Part shown: positions 30,121 to 40,181 of the stretch, piece after piece
How positions within the stretch are numbered: the stretch's first letter is position 1
Layout of the letters: every line of letters starts with the position of its first letter
DNA from: Blastococcus haudaquaticus
GTDB lineage: Bacteria > Actinomycetota > Actinomycetes > Mycobacteriales > Geodermatophilaceae
Assembly: GCF_900230285.1 (NCBI RefSeq)
Contig: NZ_OCNK01000004.1
Location: forward strand, 124,001-188,000
DNA length: 64,000 bases
Direction of reading: 5' to 3'
The notes under the pieces: model-generated
Seen by the model: the letters and a program-made list of their open reading frames with translations, nothing else
The model's database searches: none
Told to the model about the DNA's origin: nothing
Translations under genes and position numbers: made by a program

Positions 30121-30387
30121 ATGGGACGACAGCCGAAGTCGGACGCGGACAAGGTCCACGACCGCATCGCCGTGCTCCGGGCCGACCGCGGCGTGAGCCG
30201 GAAGGAACTCGCGGACGCCGTCGGGGTGCACCCCCAGACGATCGGCTACGTGGAGCGCGGGGAGTACAGCCCGTCGCTGGCGCTCGCGCTGCGGATCGCC
30301 CGCTTCTTCGGCCTGCCCGTCGAAGCCGTGTTCTCGCTCGACCCGCTGCCCTCGATCAGCCAGGAAATCCTCAGGAGGACGTCGTGA
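30121..30387 (+). CDS. small XRE-family transcriptional regulator
   Basis: 88 aa, almost only a Cro/CI helix-turn-helix: VSRKELADAVGVHPQTIGYVERGEYSPS, then LALRIARFFGLPVEAVFSLD, typical of the YozG/toxin-antitoxin-like subgroup. The ATG at 30121 was chosen because the operator-like dyads lie just upstream. Its end overlaps the membrane protein start (GTGA), so the two form a unit. Confidence 0.9.
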   Translation: MGRQPKSDADKVHDRIAVLRADRGVSRKELADAVGVHPQTIGYVERGEYSPSLALALRIARFFGLPVEAVFSLDPLPSISQEILRRTS

Positions 30388-30890
30388 GCATCTCCCCCGA
30401 CCGGACCTACCTCGCCCGCACCTTCGACGACGGCCGCTACGCGTGGGCCCGGCACCCGCGGGTGCGCCGGCGCGCGGTCATCGCCGAGGCGGCGCTCCTC
30501 GTCGCGCTCGTGGCCGCGACCCTGGCCGCGGCGTCCACCGACGAGGGGTGGACGACCTGGTTCTTCGTGACCTGGACCGCCGGCATGGTGGCGTTCATCC
30601 CGCTGCACTCGGTCCTCAACCTCGGCATCCGCGGCGTCCTCGACCGCGACAGCCGGTCGCTCGACGAGCACCAGCGACGCCTCGGCGAGCAGTCGCACAG
30701 CGCCATGGGCTGGCCGAGCGCGGCCCTGGGCTTCGCGGCGTTCACGGGCGCGGTCGCCGTCCTCGCCCTCACCGAGCACGTCGCGCTCGCGCTGTGCCTC
30801 GGCTTCCTGCTGTGGTTCGCCGGCGGCCTGCTGACCTACTGGCACCTGGCCTGGACCTCGCCCGAGGAGCCCGCCGACATCGACCTGTGA
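30384..30890 (+). CDS. four-helix integral membrane protein, partner of the XRE regulator
   Basis: 168 aa with two hydrophobic pairs (about residues 29-51 and 54-76; 108-127 and 132-153) and a charged loop DRDSRSLDEHQRRLGEQS between them. I do not recognise a named family. Small XRE plus membrane-protein pairs of this layout often control their own expression. A hairpin terminator follows 10 bp after the stop. Confidence 0.7.
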   Translation: MSISPDRTYLARTFDDGRYAWARHPRVRRRAVIAEAALLVALVAATLAAASTDEGWTTWFFVTWTAGMVAFIPLHSVLNLGIRGVLDRDSRSLDEHQRRLGEQSHSAMGWPSAALGFAAFTGAVAVLALTEHVALALCLGFLLWFAGGLLTYWHLAWTSPEEPADIDL

Positions 30891-30900
30891 CGAGTCACCC

Positions 30901-30943
30901 CACGCTCGTGACGGCCCCCTCGTAGGGGCCCGCCACGAGCGTG
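30901..30943. terminator. bidirectional hairpin terminator
   Basis: CACGCTCGTG (30901-30910) pairs with CACGAGCGTG (30934-30943), and GGCCCC (30913-30918) with GGGGCC (30925-30930), around a 6-nt loop. It separates the convergent membrane protein and ndk genes. Confidence 0.8.
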
Positions 30944-30972
30944 CGAGTGGTGGGGGGCGAGGGGGCCCTCTT

Positions 30973-31383
30973 TCAGCCCAGGTCGGGGAAGAAGAGCTTC
31001 ACCTCGCGCGCGGCGGACTCGGGCGAGTCCGAGCCGTGCACGATGTTGTTCTGCACCTCGAGCGCGAAGTCGCCCCGGATGGTGCCGGGCGCAGCCTTCA
31101 CCGGGTCGGTGGCGCCGGCGAGCGCGCGGAACGCCTCGATGGCGCGCGGCCCCTCGACCACCAGGGCCACCAGCGGGCCACCGGTGATGAACTCGACGAG
31201 GTCGGCGAAGAAGGGCCGCTCGCTGTGCTCGGCGTAGTGGGTCTCGGCGACCTCGCGGGTCAGGGTGCGCAGCTCGGCGGCCACCAGGCGCAGGCCCTTG
31301 CGCTCCAGCCGGGTGATCACCTCGCCCACGAGACCACGGGCGACGCCGTCGGGCTTGACCAGGACGAGAGTGCGTTCAGTCAC
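30973..31383 (-). CDS. ndk: nucleoside-diphosphate kinase
   Basis: 136 aa. It transfers phosphate from ATP to other NDPs. The start [13 protein letters not shown] and the active-site stretch [13 protein letters not shown] (phospho-histidine) are intact. It lies 11 bp after the DUF4233 gene in the folC-DUF4233-ndk order common in actinobacteria. Confidence 0.98.
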   Translation of the reverse strand: MTERTLVLVKPDGVARGLVGEVITRLERKGLRLVAAELRTLTREVAETHYAEHSERPFFADLVEFITGGPLVALVVEGPRAIEAFRALAGATDPVKAAPGTIRGDFALEVQNNIVHGSDSPESAAREVKLFFPDLG

Positions 31384-31394
31384 GGGGCGGCAGC

Positions 31395-31802
31395 CTACGG
31401 GGTGGTCGCCGCTCCGCCGTCACCGTCGTCCGGAACCGCTGCCCGGGGCGCCCCGAACGGGGAGCCGAGCAACTCCTTGCGGATCTGCAGCAGGTACAGC
31501 CAGATGAGCACGAACGCGCCGGCGACGAACCACATCACGCTGTTCAGCAGGCCGGTGAGGAGCAGCGGAATCTGCAGGGCCGTCCCGATCAGCACGCCCC
31601 GCTCGCGGCGCTGGATGCCGCCGGCCAGGACGAGCACGACGGCCAGCGTCAGCAGGTAGGCGAGCTCCCCGCCGGCCAGCCCGTCGCCGTCCTGGGCGAT
31701 GCCGCGCGGGACGAACAGCGTGGCCAGGCCCTCGAGCACCAGGATGCCCGCGGCCGCACCGCCGAGCGCCCGTCCTGCCCGGACCGGGTCCGGGGCCGTC
31801 AT
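31395..31802 (-). CDS. DUF4233 membrane protein
   Basis: 135 aa with four hydrophobic segments and a short acidic C-terminal tail. Its position between folC and ndk and the N-terminus [23 protein letters not shown] match the DUF4233 family. Function unknown. Its ATG overlaps the folC stop. Confidence 0.85.
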   Translation of the reverse strand: MTAPDPVRAGRALGGAAAGILVLEGLATLFVPRGIAQDGDGLAGGELAYLLTLAVVLVLAGGIQRRERGVLIGTALQIPLLLTGLLNSVMWFVAGAFVLIWLYLLQIRKELLGSPFGAPRAAVPDDGDGGAATTP

Positions 31803-33175
31803 GCGCCCCGCCGGGCGAGCAGCGTGCGGGCCTCGCCGGCGGTGACGACGCTGCCGGTCACGAGGACGCCCGACCCGCCGAGCGCGTCGTCCGGACCCGC
31901 CTCCGCGAGCTCGATCGCCTCGGAGATCGCCTCGGCGAGCTGCGGCGAGACGCTCACCCGGTCGGCGCCGAAGACGTCGACCGCCAGGGCGCCCAGCTCG
32001 TCGGCCGGCATGGCCCGCGGCGAGCCGTTCTGGGTCACGACGAGCTCGGCGCAGACGTCCTCGAGAGCGGCCAGGATGCCGCTGACGTCCTTGCCCGCCA
32101 CGCAGGCCACCACCCCGACCAGCCGGGTGAAGTCGAAGGACTCCTTGAGGGCGTCGACGGTCGCGGCCATCCCCGCAGGGTTGTGGGCGGCGTCGACCAG
32201 GACGGTCGGCGACGTGCGCACCCGCTCCAGCCGCCCCGGCGAGCGGACGCCGGCGAAGGCCGCCCGCACCGTCTCCTGCTCGATCGGTCCGGTCGCGGCG
32301 CCCGCGCCGAGGAACGCCTCGACCGCGGCCAGGGCGGTGACGGCGTTCTGCGCCTGGTGGGCGCCGAACAGCGGGAGGAAGACCTCCTCGTACTCGCCGC
32401 CCAGACCCTGCAGGCGGACCTGCTGACCGCCCACGGCCACCCGGCGCTCCAGGACGCCGAACTCGGTGCCCTCCCGCGCGACGACGGCCTCGACCTCGAC
32501 GGCGCGGCGGACCAGGGAGTCCAGCGCGCCCGGCTCCTGGTGGGCGAGCACCGCGATGGCGTCGGCCTTGATGATCCCGGCCTTCTCCCCCGCGATCGTC
32601 GTGACGTCCGGACCGAGGTACTCGGCGTGGTCCAGGGCCACGGGCGTGACGACGGCGACCCGCGCGTCGGCCACGTTGGTCGCGTCCCAGCTCCCACCCA
32701 TGCCGACCTCGATGACCGCGACGTCGACCGGGGTGTCGGCGAACAGCGCGTACGCCATCCCGACCATCACCTCGAAGAAGCTCAGCGGGTGCTCGCCGGC
32801 GGCGTCCACCATCTGCACGTAGGGGGCGATGTCGTCGTAGGTCTCGACGAACCGCTCGGCGCTCACCGGTTCGCCGTCCAGGACGATCCGCTCCCTGATC
32901 TCCTCCAGGTGCGGGCTGGTGAACCGTCCGACCCGCAGGCCGAACCCGCGCAGGAGCTCGTCGATCATCCGGGCGGTCGTCGTCTTGCCGTTGGTGCCCG
33001 CGACCTGGATGACGGGCATCGCACGGTGGGGGGACCCGAGGAGGTCCACGAGCGCCGTGATGCGGGTGAGCGACGGCTCCAGCCGGCTCTCCGGCCAGCG
33101 GGCCAGCAGCTCCCTCTCCACCCGGGCCATGTCACCGGTACTGCTGCTGCTCATCCTGCTCAGGATGCCAGCCAT
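31799..33175 (-). CDS. folC: folylpolyglutamate/dihydrofolate synthase
   Basis: About 458 aa from the ATG at 33175; an ATG at 33154 (MSSSSTGD) is also plausible. The ATP-binding loop is [12 protein letters not shown], with the Mur-ligase-type motifs [25 protein letters not shown] and VDAAHNPAG. It adds glutamate to folates. It is divergent from valS, with a 90-bp gap holding the promoters. Confidence 0.96.
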   Translation of the reverse strand: MAGILSRMSSSSTGDMARVERELLARWPESRLEPSLTRITALVDLLGSPHRAMPVIQVAGTNGKTTTARMIDELLRGFGLRVGRFTSPHLEEIRERIVLDGEPVSAERFVETYDDIAPYVQMVDAAGEHPLSFFEVMVGMAYALFADTPVDVAVIEVGMGGSWDATNVADARVAVVTPVALDHAEYLGPDVTTIAGEKAGIIKADAIAVLAHQEPGALDSLVRRAVEVEAVVAREGTEFGVLERRVAVGGQQVRLQGLGGEYEEVFLPLFGAHQAQNAVTALAAVEAFLGAGAATGPIEQETVRAAFAGVRSPGRLERVRTSPTVLVDAAHNPAGMAATVDALKESFDFTRLVGVVACVAGKDVSGILAALEDVCAELVVTQNGSPRAMPADELGALAVDVFGADRVSVSPQLAEAISEAIELAEAGPDDALGGSGVLVTGSVVTAGEARTLLARRGA

Positions 33176-33265
33176 CACCCCTGGCCGGCTCCGCGCCCCG
33201 TTCCGCTCCTCGCCGTCGGTGCTCCCGGGGCCGTCGCCGGCCGCCGTGTTCCTAGACTGAGGCCC

Positions 33266-35860
33266 ATGGCCCCCGACTTCGCGACCCCGGACACCTCTGC
33301 CCCGGGAGCCACCGTCGGCGTTCCCGAGAAGCCGTCGATCGACGGGCTCGAGGAGAAGTGGGTCGCCCGCTGGGCCGCCGACGACACGTACGCCTTCGAC
33401 CGCGCGGCCGCGATGGAGGCCCCGCGCGAGCGCATCTACTCCATCGACACCCCACCGCCCACGGCGAGCGGCTCCCTGCACGTCGGTCACGTCTTCAGCT
33501 ACACGCACACGGACTTCGTCGCCCGCTACCAGCGCATGCGCGGCAAGCACGTCTTCTACCCGATGGGCTGGGACGACAACGGCCTGCCGACCGAGCGCCG
33601 GGTGCAGAACTACTACGGCGTCCGGTGCGACCCGGCCCTGCCCTACGACCCGTCGTTCACCCCGCCGGAGAAGCCGTCGAAGGACCAGCTGCCGATCTCC
33701 CGGCGCAACTTCGTCGAGCTGTGCATGCAGCTCACCGCGGAGGACGAGGCCGAGTTCGAGAAGCTCTGGCGCCGCGTCGGGCTCTCGGTCGACTGGTCGA
33801 ACGTCTACCGGACGATCTCGGAGACCTCCCGCGCGACCGCCCAGCGGATGTTCCTCAACAACCTGGCCCGGGGTGAGGCCTACGCGCAGGAGGCGCCGAC
33901 CCTCTGGGACGTCACCTTCCGCACCGCCGTCGCCCAGGCCGAGCTCGAGGACCGGGAGCGCCCGGGCGCCTATCACCGGATCGCCTTCGCCGGCCCCACC
34001 GGCCCGGTCCACATCGAGACCACCCGCCCCGAGCTGCTGCCGGCCTGCGTCGCCCTGGTCGCCCACCCCGACGACGAGCGCTACCAGCCGTTGTTCGGGA
34101 AGACCGTCCGGACGCCGCTGTTCGGCGTCGAGGTCCCGGTCGTGGCCCACCGCCTCGCCGAGATCGACAAGGGCTCGGGCATCGCGATGATCTGCACCTT
34201 CGGCGACCTCAACGACGTCACCTGGTGGCGCGAGCTGCAGCTGCCGACCCGGGCGATCGTCGGCTGGGACGGCCGGCTGCTGGCCGACCCCCCGCCCGGC
34301 GTGGGCGCCTCGCCCTACGACGAGCTGGCCGGCAAGACCGTGTTCAGCGCCCAGCAGCGGATCGTCGAGCTGCTGCGCGAGTCCGGCGACCTGGAGGGCG
34401 ACCCGAAGCCGATCACCCACCCGGTGAAGTTCTTCGAGAAGGGCGAGCGCCCGCTGGAGATCGTCACCACGCGCCAGTGGTACATCCGCAACGGCGGCCG
34501 CGACGCCGAGCTGCGCGACGCCCTGGTCGCCCGCGGCAAGGAGATCCAGTGGGTCCCCGAGCACATGCGGCACCGGTACGACAACTGGGTCGAGGGGCTC
34601 AACGGTGACTGGCTGATCAGCCGCCAGCGCTTCTTCGGGGTCCCGTTCCCGGTCTGGTACCGGCTGGACGACGAGGGCGAGCCGGACTACTCGGCGCCGC
34701 TGCTCGCGCCCGAGGCGTCGCTGCCGGTCGACCCGTCGTCCGACGTGCCGGAGGGCTTCGACGAGTCGCAGCGCGGCGAGCCCGGCGGCTTCATGGCCGA
34801 CCCCGACGTCATGGACACCTGGGCGACGTCCTCGCTGTCGCCGCAGGTGTCCTCGGGCTGGGACACCGACCCCGAGCTGTTCGCCAAGGTCTTCCCGATG
34901 GACCAGCGCCCGCAGGCGCACGACATCATCCGGACCTGGCTGTTCTCCACCGTCGTCCGCGCGCACTTCGAGCACGGCACCGTGCCGTGGACGCACGCCA
35001 CCATCTCCGGGTTCGTCGTCGACCCCGACCGCAAGAAGATGTCGAAGTCCAAGGGCAACGCGACGACGCCGATCGACGTGCTGGAGCGGTACGGGACGGA
35101 CGCCGTCCGCTGGCGGGCCGCCGGTGCCCGCCCGGGCGCCGACTCGCCGTTCGACGAGACGCAGATGAAGGTCGGCCGCCGGCTGGCCATGAAGATCCTC
35201 AACGTCGGCAAGTTCGTCCTCGGCCTGGGCGCCGGCTCGGTCGACCTCGCCTCGGCCGCCGACCGGATCACCGAGCCGATCGACCAGGGGCTGCTCGCCG
35301 GGCTGGCCGACGTCGTGGACGAGGCGACGGCGGCGATGGAGGCCTACAACTACACCCGCGCCCTCGAGGTCGCCGAGACGTTCTTCTGGTCGTTCTGCGA
35401 CGACTACGTCGAGCTGGTCAAGTCGCGGGCCTACCGCTCCGACGCCGGGGCCGAGTCGGCTCAGGCCACGCTGGCCCTGGCGCTCGCGGTGCAACTGCGG
35501 CTGTTCGCGCCGGTGCTGCCGTTCGTGACCGAGGAGGTCTGGTCGTGGTGGCAGTCCGGTTCGGTGCACCGCGCTCCGTGGCCGGTCGCGTCCGAGCTGC
35601 CGGCCGGCGGTAACCCGGCCGTGGTGACGGCGACGGCGGAGGCGCTCGCCGGGGTGCGCAAGGCGAAGTCCGACGCCAAGCAGTCAATGCGTGCCGACGT
35701 CGAGACGGCGACGGTCACCGCTCCGGAGGCGCAGGTGGCGCTGGTGGAGGCCGCGCGGTCGGACCTGTCCGACGCCGGTCGCATCGCGACGCTCTCGGTG
35801 GTGGCCGGCAGCGGCCCGCTCACCGTCGACGTCGTCCTGGCCCCCGTCCCCGACGCCTGA
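33266..35860 (+). CDS. valS: valyl-tRNA synthetase
   Basis: 864 aa from the ATG at 33266. Class I motifs are present: [11 protein letters not shown] (HIGH type) and KKMSKSKGN. The editing (CP1) domain is recognisable from [13 protein letters not shown], and the anticodon-binding region is near the C-terminus. The charged coiled-coil tail is short. A long inverted repeat follows the stop. Confidence 0.97.
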   Translation: MAPDFATPDTSAPGATVGVPEKPSIDGLEEKWVARWAADDTYAFDRAAAMEAPRERIYSIDTPPPTASGSLHVGHVFSYTHTDFVARYQRMRGKHVFYPMGWDDNGLPTERRVQNYYGVRCDPALPYDPSFTPPEKPSKDQLPISRRNFVELCMQLTAEDEAEFEKLWRRVGLSVDWSNVYRTISETSRATAQRMFLNNLARGEAYAQEAPTLWDVTFRTAVAQAELEDRERPGAYHRIAFAGPTGPVHIETTRPELLPACVALVAHPDDERYQPLFGKTVRTPLFGVEVPVVAHRLAEIDKGSGIAMICTFGDLNDVTWWRELQLPTRAIVGWDGRLLADPPPGVGASPYDELAGKTVFSAQQRIVELLRESGDLEGDPKPITHPVKFFEKGERPLEIVTTRQWYIRNGGRDAELRDALVARGKEIQWVPEHMRHRYDNWVEGLNGDWLISRQRFFGVPFPVWYRLDDEGEPDYSAPLLAPEASLPVDPSSDVPEGFDESQRGEPGGFMADPDVMDTWATSSLSPQVSSGWDTDPELFAKVFPMDQRPQAHDIIRTWLFSTVVRAHFEHGTVPWTHATISGFVVDPDRKKMSKSKGNATTPIDVLERYGTDAVRWRAAGARPGADSPFDETQMKVGRRLAMKILNVGKFVLGLGAGSVDLASAADRITEPIDQGLLAGLADVVDEATAAMEAYNYTRALEVAETFFWSFCDDYVELVKSRAYRSDAGAESAQATLALALAVQLRLFAPVLPFVTEEVWSWWQSGSVHRAPWPVASELPAGGNPAVVTATAEALAGVRKAKSDAKQSMRADVETATVTAPEAQVALVEAARSDLSDAGRIATLSVVAGSGPLTVDVVLAPVPDA

Positions 35861-35880
35861 CCCCCGCCCGACTCGGCCCC

Positions 35881-35952
35881 CGCCGGAGGCACTGTCCCCC
35901 AGCCGGACATCTTCCCTACCGAAGTGTCCAGCTGAGGGACAGCGCTCCGGCG
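35881..35952. terminator. long stem-loop after valS
   Basis: Outer stem CGCCGGAG/CTCCGGCG (35881-35888 with 35945-35952) encloses an 18-bp stem with two mismatches (35892-35909 with 35925-35942) and a 15-nt loop. It follows valS by 21 bp. Its length is unusual for a simple terminator and overlaps what may be a REP-like element. Confidence 0.7.
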
Positions 35953-36007
35953 GCTGTCCACAGCTTTCTGCGGATGCGCCCCTGAGCGGGGCGTCGCGAC
36001 CGAGGCT

Positions 36008-36960
36008 GTGCCGGTGCATGACCTCCTCGAACTGCTCGGACCGGCCCGAGCGGCGCCCACGGCGGCGTTGTCGACCCAGGTGACCCCTCGGACGATCGGT
36101 CGATGGCTGGCGTCCGGGAAGCTGGTGCGCCTGCACCCGGGATGGGTGACGGTGCCGGCGCTCGCGGACGACTGGACCGTGCGCGCGTTCGCCGCCACCG
36201 GATACGCCGGCGGGCCCCTCAGCCACATGAGCGCCCTGGCCGTGCACGGGGTCGTGGACCACGAGGTGACCCGGCTGGACGTCACGGTCGGCGGCGACTG
36301 CCGGGTGCGGACGTCGCGATGGCTCAGGGTCCACCGCTCCCCCGCCCACCCGCTCTGGTGATCGCGCGGGGGCTGCCCGCGACGACGATCGCGCGGTCCC
36401 TCGTCGACACCTGGGCGGACGCCCACCGCGCCGCAGCGGTACGCGGTTTCGACAGCGTGGCCCGCGGCGCGCTGCTCCGCGCGACCCGTGAGCGGCGGGT
36501 CCGGCCGGTGGAGCTCGCTCCCGAGCTGTCCCGGCGCCCCAATCTTCCTGGCCGCGCCGAGCTGCTCGAGCTGCTGCGGCTGATCGCGGCGGGCAGCCAG
36601 AGCGAACTGGAGCTCTTCGCCGTCCAGCACGTCCTGTCGATCCCTGGCCTCCCGGCACCTCGACAGCAGCACCGGGTCCTGCTCCCGGACGGGCCGGTCT
36701 TCCTCGACGCCGCGTGGCCGGCGGTGAAGCTCGGCGTGGAGCTCGATGGCGCCGCCTTCCACGGCAGCCGGCAGGCGCGCGAGCGGGACCTCCGTCGCGA
36801 CGCGGCACTGGCCGCCCTGGGCTGGCTGGTCCTGCGGTTCAGCTACCGCCGGATCAGGCGGGATCCCGAGGGTTGCCGCCGTCAGATTGCCGCCGTCTAC
36901 CGGCACCGCCTGAGCGCTGTCCCGTCACCGGACATACTGCGGCCGGGAATGTCCGGATGA
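36008..36960 (+). pseudogene. frameshifted AbiEi-antitoxin-domain/DUF559 protein
   Basis: Two reading frames make up one typical actinobacterial protein. Frame A (GTG 36008 to TGA 36361) gives a winged-helix AbiEi-like N-terminus (TPRTIGRWLASGKLVRLHPG) up to HRSPAHPLW. Frame B continues directly with VIARGLPATTIARSLVDTWA and ends at 36960 with a DUF559 endonuclease-like domain (GVELDGAAFHG, RDAALAALGWLVLRFSYRRI). The frame moves back by one base at about 36340-36362, as a single-base deletion would cause. Either a decayed gene or a sequencing error. The family resembles Vsr-type nucleases but its role is unproven. Confidence 0.75.
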
Positions 36961-36997
36961 TGGACATGGCTGGGAGCCGGACTGACCGCGAACGCGG

Positions 36998-37030
36998 AAC
37001 GGCCCGCCCCCGGATCGGGAACGGGCCGTT
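36998..37030 (-). terminator. hairpin after clpX
   Basis: AACGGCCCG (36998-37006) pairs perfectly with CGGGCCGTT (37022-37030) around a 15-nt GC-rich loop, just past the clpX stop. Confidence 0.65.
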
Positions 37031-37043
37031 GCGGCAGCTCAGG

Positions 37044-38312
37044 TCAGGCGGACTTCTCGCGGCGCTCGCGGGTGGGCTTGCGCGGGACGATCGTCGGGTT
37101 CACGTGCTCCAGGACGACCTCCTTGGTGATGACGACGGAGGCGACGTCCTCGCGGCTGGGGATGTCGTACATGACCGACTGGAGCACCTCCTCCATGATC
37201 GCGCGGAGCCCGCGGGCGCCGGTGCCACGGAGGATGGCCTGGTCGGCGATCGCCTCGAGGGCGTCGTCGGTGAACTCCAGGTCGACCCCGTCGAGCTCGA
37301 ACAGCTTCCGGTACTGGCGCACCAGGGCGTTCTTCGGCTCGGTGAGGATGTTGATCAGCGCCTCGCGGTCCAGCTTCTGCACGCTGGTGATGACCGGGAG
37401 ACGGCCGATGAACTCCGGGATCATCCCGAACTTCAGCAGGTCCTCGGGCATGACCTCGGCGAAGGCGTTGGCCTCGGCGATCTCGGCCTTGCCGCGGATC
37501 TCGGCGGCGAAGCCGATGCCCTGCTTGCTGGTCCGCTGCTCGATGACCTTCTCCAGGCCGGCGAACGCGCCACCCACGATGAACAGCACGTTCGTCGTGT
37601 CGATCTGGATGAACTCCTGGTGCGGGTGCTTGCGGCCGCCCTGCGGGGGAACCGACGCCGTCGTCCCCTCGAGGATCTTCAGCAGCGCCTGCTGGACACC
37701 CTCGCCCGAGACGTCGCGGGTGATCGACGGGTTCTCGCTCTTGCGGGCGATCTTGTCGACCTCGTCGATGTAGATGATGCCGGTCTCGGCCCGCTTGACG
37801 TCGTAGTCGGCGGCCTGGATCAGCTTCAGCAGGATGTTCTCGACGTCCTCGCCGACGTAGCCCGCCTCGGTCAGCGCCGTGGCGTCGGCGATCGCGAAGG
37901 GCACGTTCAGCATCCGCGCGAGGGTCTGCGCCAGGTGGGTCTTGCCGCACCCGGTCGGGCCCATCAGCAGGATGTTGGACTTGGCGAGCTCCACGCCCTC
38001 GTCCCGACGGTCACCGCCGGCCTGGATCCGCTTGTAGTGGTTGTAGACGGCCACCGAGAGCGTGCGCTTGGCCTTGTCCTGGCCGATGACGTACTGCTCG
38101 AGGAAGTCGTGGATCTCCTTCGGCTTCGGCAGCTCGTCGAACTTCAGGTCCGAGGACTCGGAGAGCTCTTCCTCGATGATCTCGTTGCAGAGATCGATGC
38201 ACTCGTCGCAGATGTAGACCCCGGGGCCCGCGATGAGCTTCTTGACCTGCTTCTGGCTCTTCCCGCAGAAGGAGCACTTGAGCAGGTCACCGCTCTCACC
38301 GATTCGTGCCAC
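37044..38312 (-). CDS. clpX: ATP-dependent protease ATP-binding subunit ClpX
   Basis: 422 aa. An N-terminal zinc finger ([19 protein letters not shown]) is followed by the AAA+ core: Walker [13 protein letters not shown], Walker [10 protein letters not shown], pore loop motif GYVGEDVE and the IGF-like loop region ([12 protein letters not shown]). It unfolds substrates for ClpP. It lies 325 bp downstream of clpP2 and has its own upstream gap. Confidence 0.98.
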   Translation of the reverse strand: MARIGESGDLLKCSFCGKSQKQVKKLIAGPGVYICDECIDLCNEIIEEELSESSDLKFDELPKPKEIHDFLEQYVIGQDKAKRTLSVAVYNHYKRIQAGGDRRDEGVELAKSNILLMGPTGCGKTHLAQTLARMLNVPFAIADATALTEAGYVGEDVENILLKLIQAADYDVKRAETGIIYIDEVDKIARKSENPSITRDVSGEGVQQALLKILEGTTASVPPQGGRKHPHQEFIQIDTTNVLFIVGGAFAGLEKVIEQRTSKQGIGFAAEIRGKAEIAEANAFAEVMPEDLLKFGMIPEFIGRLPVITSVQKLDREALINILTEPKNALVRQYRKLFELDGVDLEFTDDALEAIADQAILRGTGARGLRAIMEEVLQSVMYDIPSREDVASVVITKEVVLEHVNPTIVPRKPTRERREKSA

Positions 38313-38585
38313 CTGCTGACCTCCACCTGTGAATCGCCGGTCCTGGAACAGGAGCCTGCGTAGTGATTCTGACTGCTCAGCCCCTGATCGGCCTCATGTT
38401 TCGAGGCCGACTTCCGCGGCCCTGCCGCGAGGCTGCCCTCCCGGCTTCTCGTGCCAGGGGATCGGGTGTCCGCAGACCGTAACCCCCACTGCCGACGTCC
38501 CCGGGCAATGACTCACCCGGTTCCGGCGCCGTCCCACATCTGTCCCCGCGAGGCCCGTGAGCCCCTCGGATCCCGACCCCGGAGA
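38313..38585. other. intergenic region upstream of clpX
   Basis: About 270 bp between clpX and the clpP2 terminator with no credible gene. It should hold the clpX promoter. I see no clear CtsR/ClgR-type repeat that I can assign. Confidence 0.4.
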
Positions 38586-38630
38586 CGGTACGGGCCGGGG
38601 GCGCGACACGCGCGCCCCCGAACCGTGCCG
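38586..38630 (-). terminator. hairpin after clpP2
   Basis: CGGGGGCGCG (38596-38605) pairs with CGCGCCCCCG (38611-38620); flanking CGGTACGG/CCGTGCCG extend the stem with one mismatch. It ends the clpP1-clpP2 transcript before clpX. Confidence 0.75.
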
Positions 38631-38637
38631 AACCGGA

Positions 38638-39267
38638 TCAGACCGCGGGAAGCGCGTTCAGCTTCCGGCTCTGGATGACCTCGTCGACGATCCCGTAGGC
38701 CTTCGCGTCCTGGGCCGTGAGGATCTTGTCGCGCTCGATGTCGGTGCGGATCTGGTCGATCGTCTGACCCGTGTGCCGGGCGAGGATCTCCTCCATCTGC
38801 ACGCGGACCCGCTGGATCTCCGCCGCGTGGATCTCCAGGTCGGAGACCTGACCGCCGGACTCGCCCGAGGGCTGGTGGATCAGCACGCGGGAGTACGGCA
38901 GGGCCAGGCGCTTCCCCGGCGTCCCGGCCGCGAGCAGGACGGCGGCCGCCGAGGCGGCCTGGCCCATGCAGACCGTCTGGATGTCGGGACGGACGAACAT
39001 CATGGTGTCGTAGATGGCCATCAGCGACGTGAACGAGCCACCGGGCGAGTTGATGTAGATCGTGATGTCACGGTCGGGGTCGGCGGACTCCAGCGTGATC
39101 AGCTGGGCCATCACGTCGTTGGCCGAGGCGTCGTCGACCTGCACCCCGAGGAAGATGATGCGCTCCTCGAAGAGCTTGTTGTAGGGGTTGGACTCCTTCA
39201 TGCCGTAGCTCGTGCGCTCCACGAAGGAGGGCAGGATGTACCGGCTGGAGGGCATCTCGAAGCTCAT
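38638..39267 (-). CDS. clpP2: ATP-dependent Clp protease proteolytic subunit ClpP2
   Basis: 209 aa. Serine in GQAASAAA, histidine in [12 protein letters not shown] and the INSPGGS oxyanion loop form the active site. The N-terminal extension and place downstream of the other clpP mark it as the second subunit of the mixed ClpP1P2 protease of actinobacteria. It starts 20 bp after clpP1. Confidence 0.97.
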   Translation of the reverse strand: MSFEMPSSRYILPSFVERTSYGMKESNPYNKLFEERIIFLGVQVDDASANDVMAQLITLESADPDRDITIYINSPGGSFTSLMAIYDTMMFVRPDIQTVCMGQAASAAAVLLAAGTPGKRLALPYSRVLIHQPSGESGGQVSDLEIHAAEIQRVRVQMEEILARHTGQTIDQIRTDIERDKILTAQDAKAYGIVDEVIQSRKLNALPAV

Positions 39268-39287
39268 GGGTCAGTTCCTCCGAACCG

Positions 39288-39923
39288 TCAGTTGTCCGAG
39301 ACCGGGTTGGTGCTGTCGGTCATGGCGGCCTTGCTCACCACGTGGTCGACGAACCCGTACTCGAGGGCCTCCTGCGCCGTGAACCAGCGGTCGCGGTCGG
39401 AGTCCTTCTCGATCTGCTCCGGCGTCTGACCGGTGTGCAGCGCCTGGAGCTCGTTGAGCTCCTTCTTGGTCCGCCGGAACAGGTCGGCCTGGATCTGGAT
39501 GTCCGAGGCCGTCCCGCCGACGCCGGCCGACGGCTGGTGCATCAGGATCCGCGCGTGCGGCAGGGCGTAGCGCTTGCCCGACGTGCCGGCCGTCAGGAGG
39601 AACTGGCCCATCGATGCGGCCAGGCCCATGCCGTAGGTGGCGACGTCGCAGTCGATGAACTGCATCGTGTCGTAGATGGCCATGCCCGCGGTGACGGAGC
39701 CGCCGGGCGAGTTGATGTACAGGTGGATGTCCTGCTTGGGGTCCTCGGCGGAGAGCAGCAGCATCTGCGCGGCCAGCTGGTTGGCGATGACGTCGTCGAC
39801 CTGGCTGCCGAGGAAGATGATGCGCTCGCGCAGCAGCCGCTCGTAGACCGAGTCGCCGAGGTTCATCATTCCGCTGGCGCCGCGCATCATGGGTGCGCTC
39901 GCGAGGGGGTGGGTGGTGCTCAC
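39288..39923 (-). CDS. clpP1: ATP-dependent Clp protease proteolytic subunit ClpP1
   Basis: 211 aa. Active-site serine in GLAASMGQ, histidine in ILMHQPSAG and INSPGGSV. It forms hetero-tetradecamers with ClpP2. The upstream 258-bp gap to tig carries its promoter and the tig terminator. Several ATGs lie close together at the N-terminus; the one at 39923 gives the longest credible form. Confidence 0.97.
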   Translation of the reverse strand: MSTTHPLASAPMMRGASGMMNLGDSVYERLLRERIIFLGSQVDDVIANQLAAQMLLLSAEDPKQDIHLYINSPGGSVTAGMAIYDTMQFIDCDVATYGMGLAASMGQFLLTAGTSGKRYALPHARILMHQPSAGVGGTASDIQIQADLFRRTKKELNELQALHTGQTPEQIEKDSDRDRWFTAQEALEYGFVDHVVSKAAMTDSTNPVSDN

Positions 39924-40130
39924 GGGTGCGGTGACCTCCGTAGGACTCGCCGTGCTCTAGGTCTCGGTGGGCTGGATTGCTGGGTGGTGCAGGCCAGAAC
40001 GGCCCTCCGGGAGGCGGTACCCCCCGGCGATCGCCTGAGTCCTGTCGACCCTAACGCGGACCCCCGACCACGAAGTCCCCGTCGGGGCAGTGTTCGCCGA
40101 CGGCGCAGCGAAAGGCCGCAGAAACGCACG

Positions 40131-40166
40131 CGACGCCGCCCTGCCCGGGTGGGCAGGACGGCGTCG
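40131..40166 (-). terminator. hairpin after tig
   Basis: Sixteen-base arms (40131-40146 and 40151-40166) pair with one mismatch around the loop GGGT, 15 bp past the tig stop. Confidence 0.8.
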
Positions 40167-40181
40167 TGTTCGTGCGGCGGA

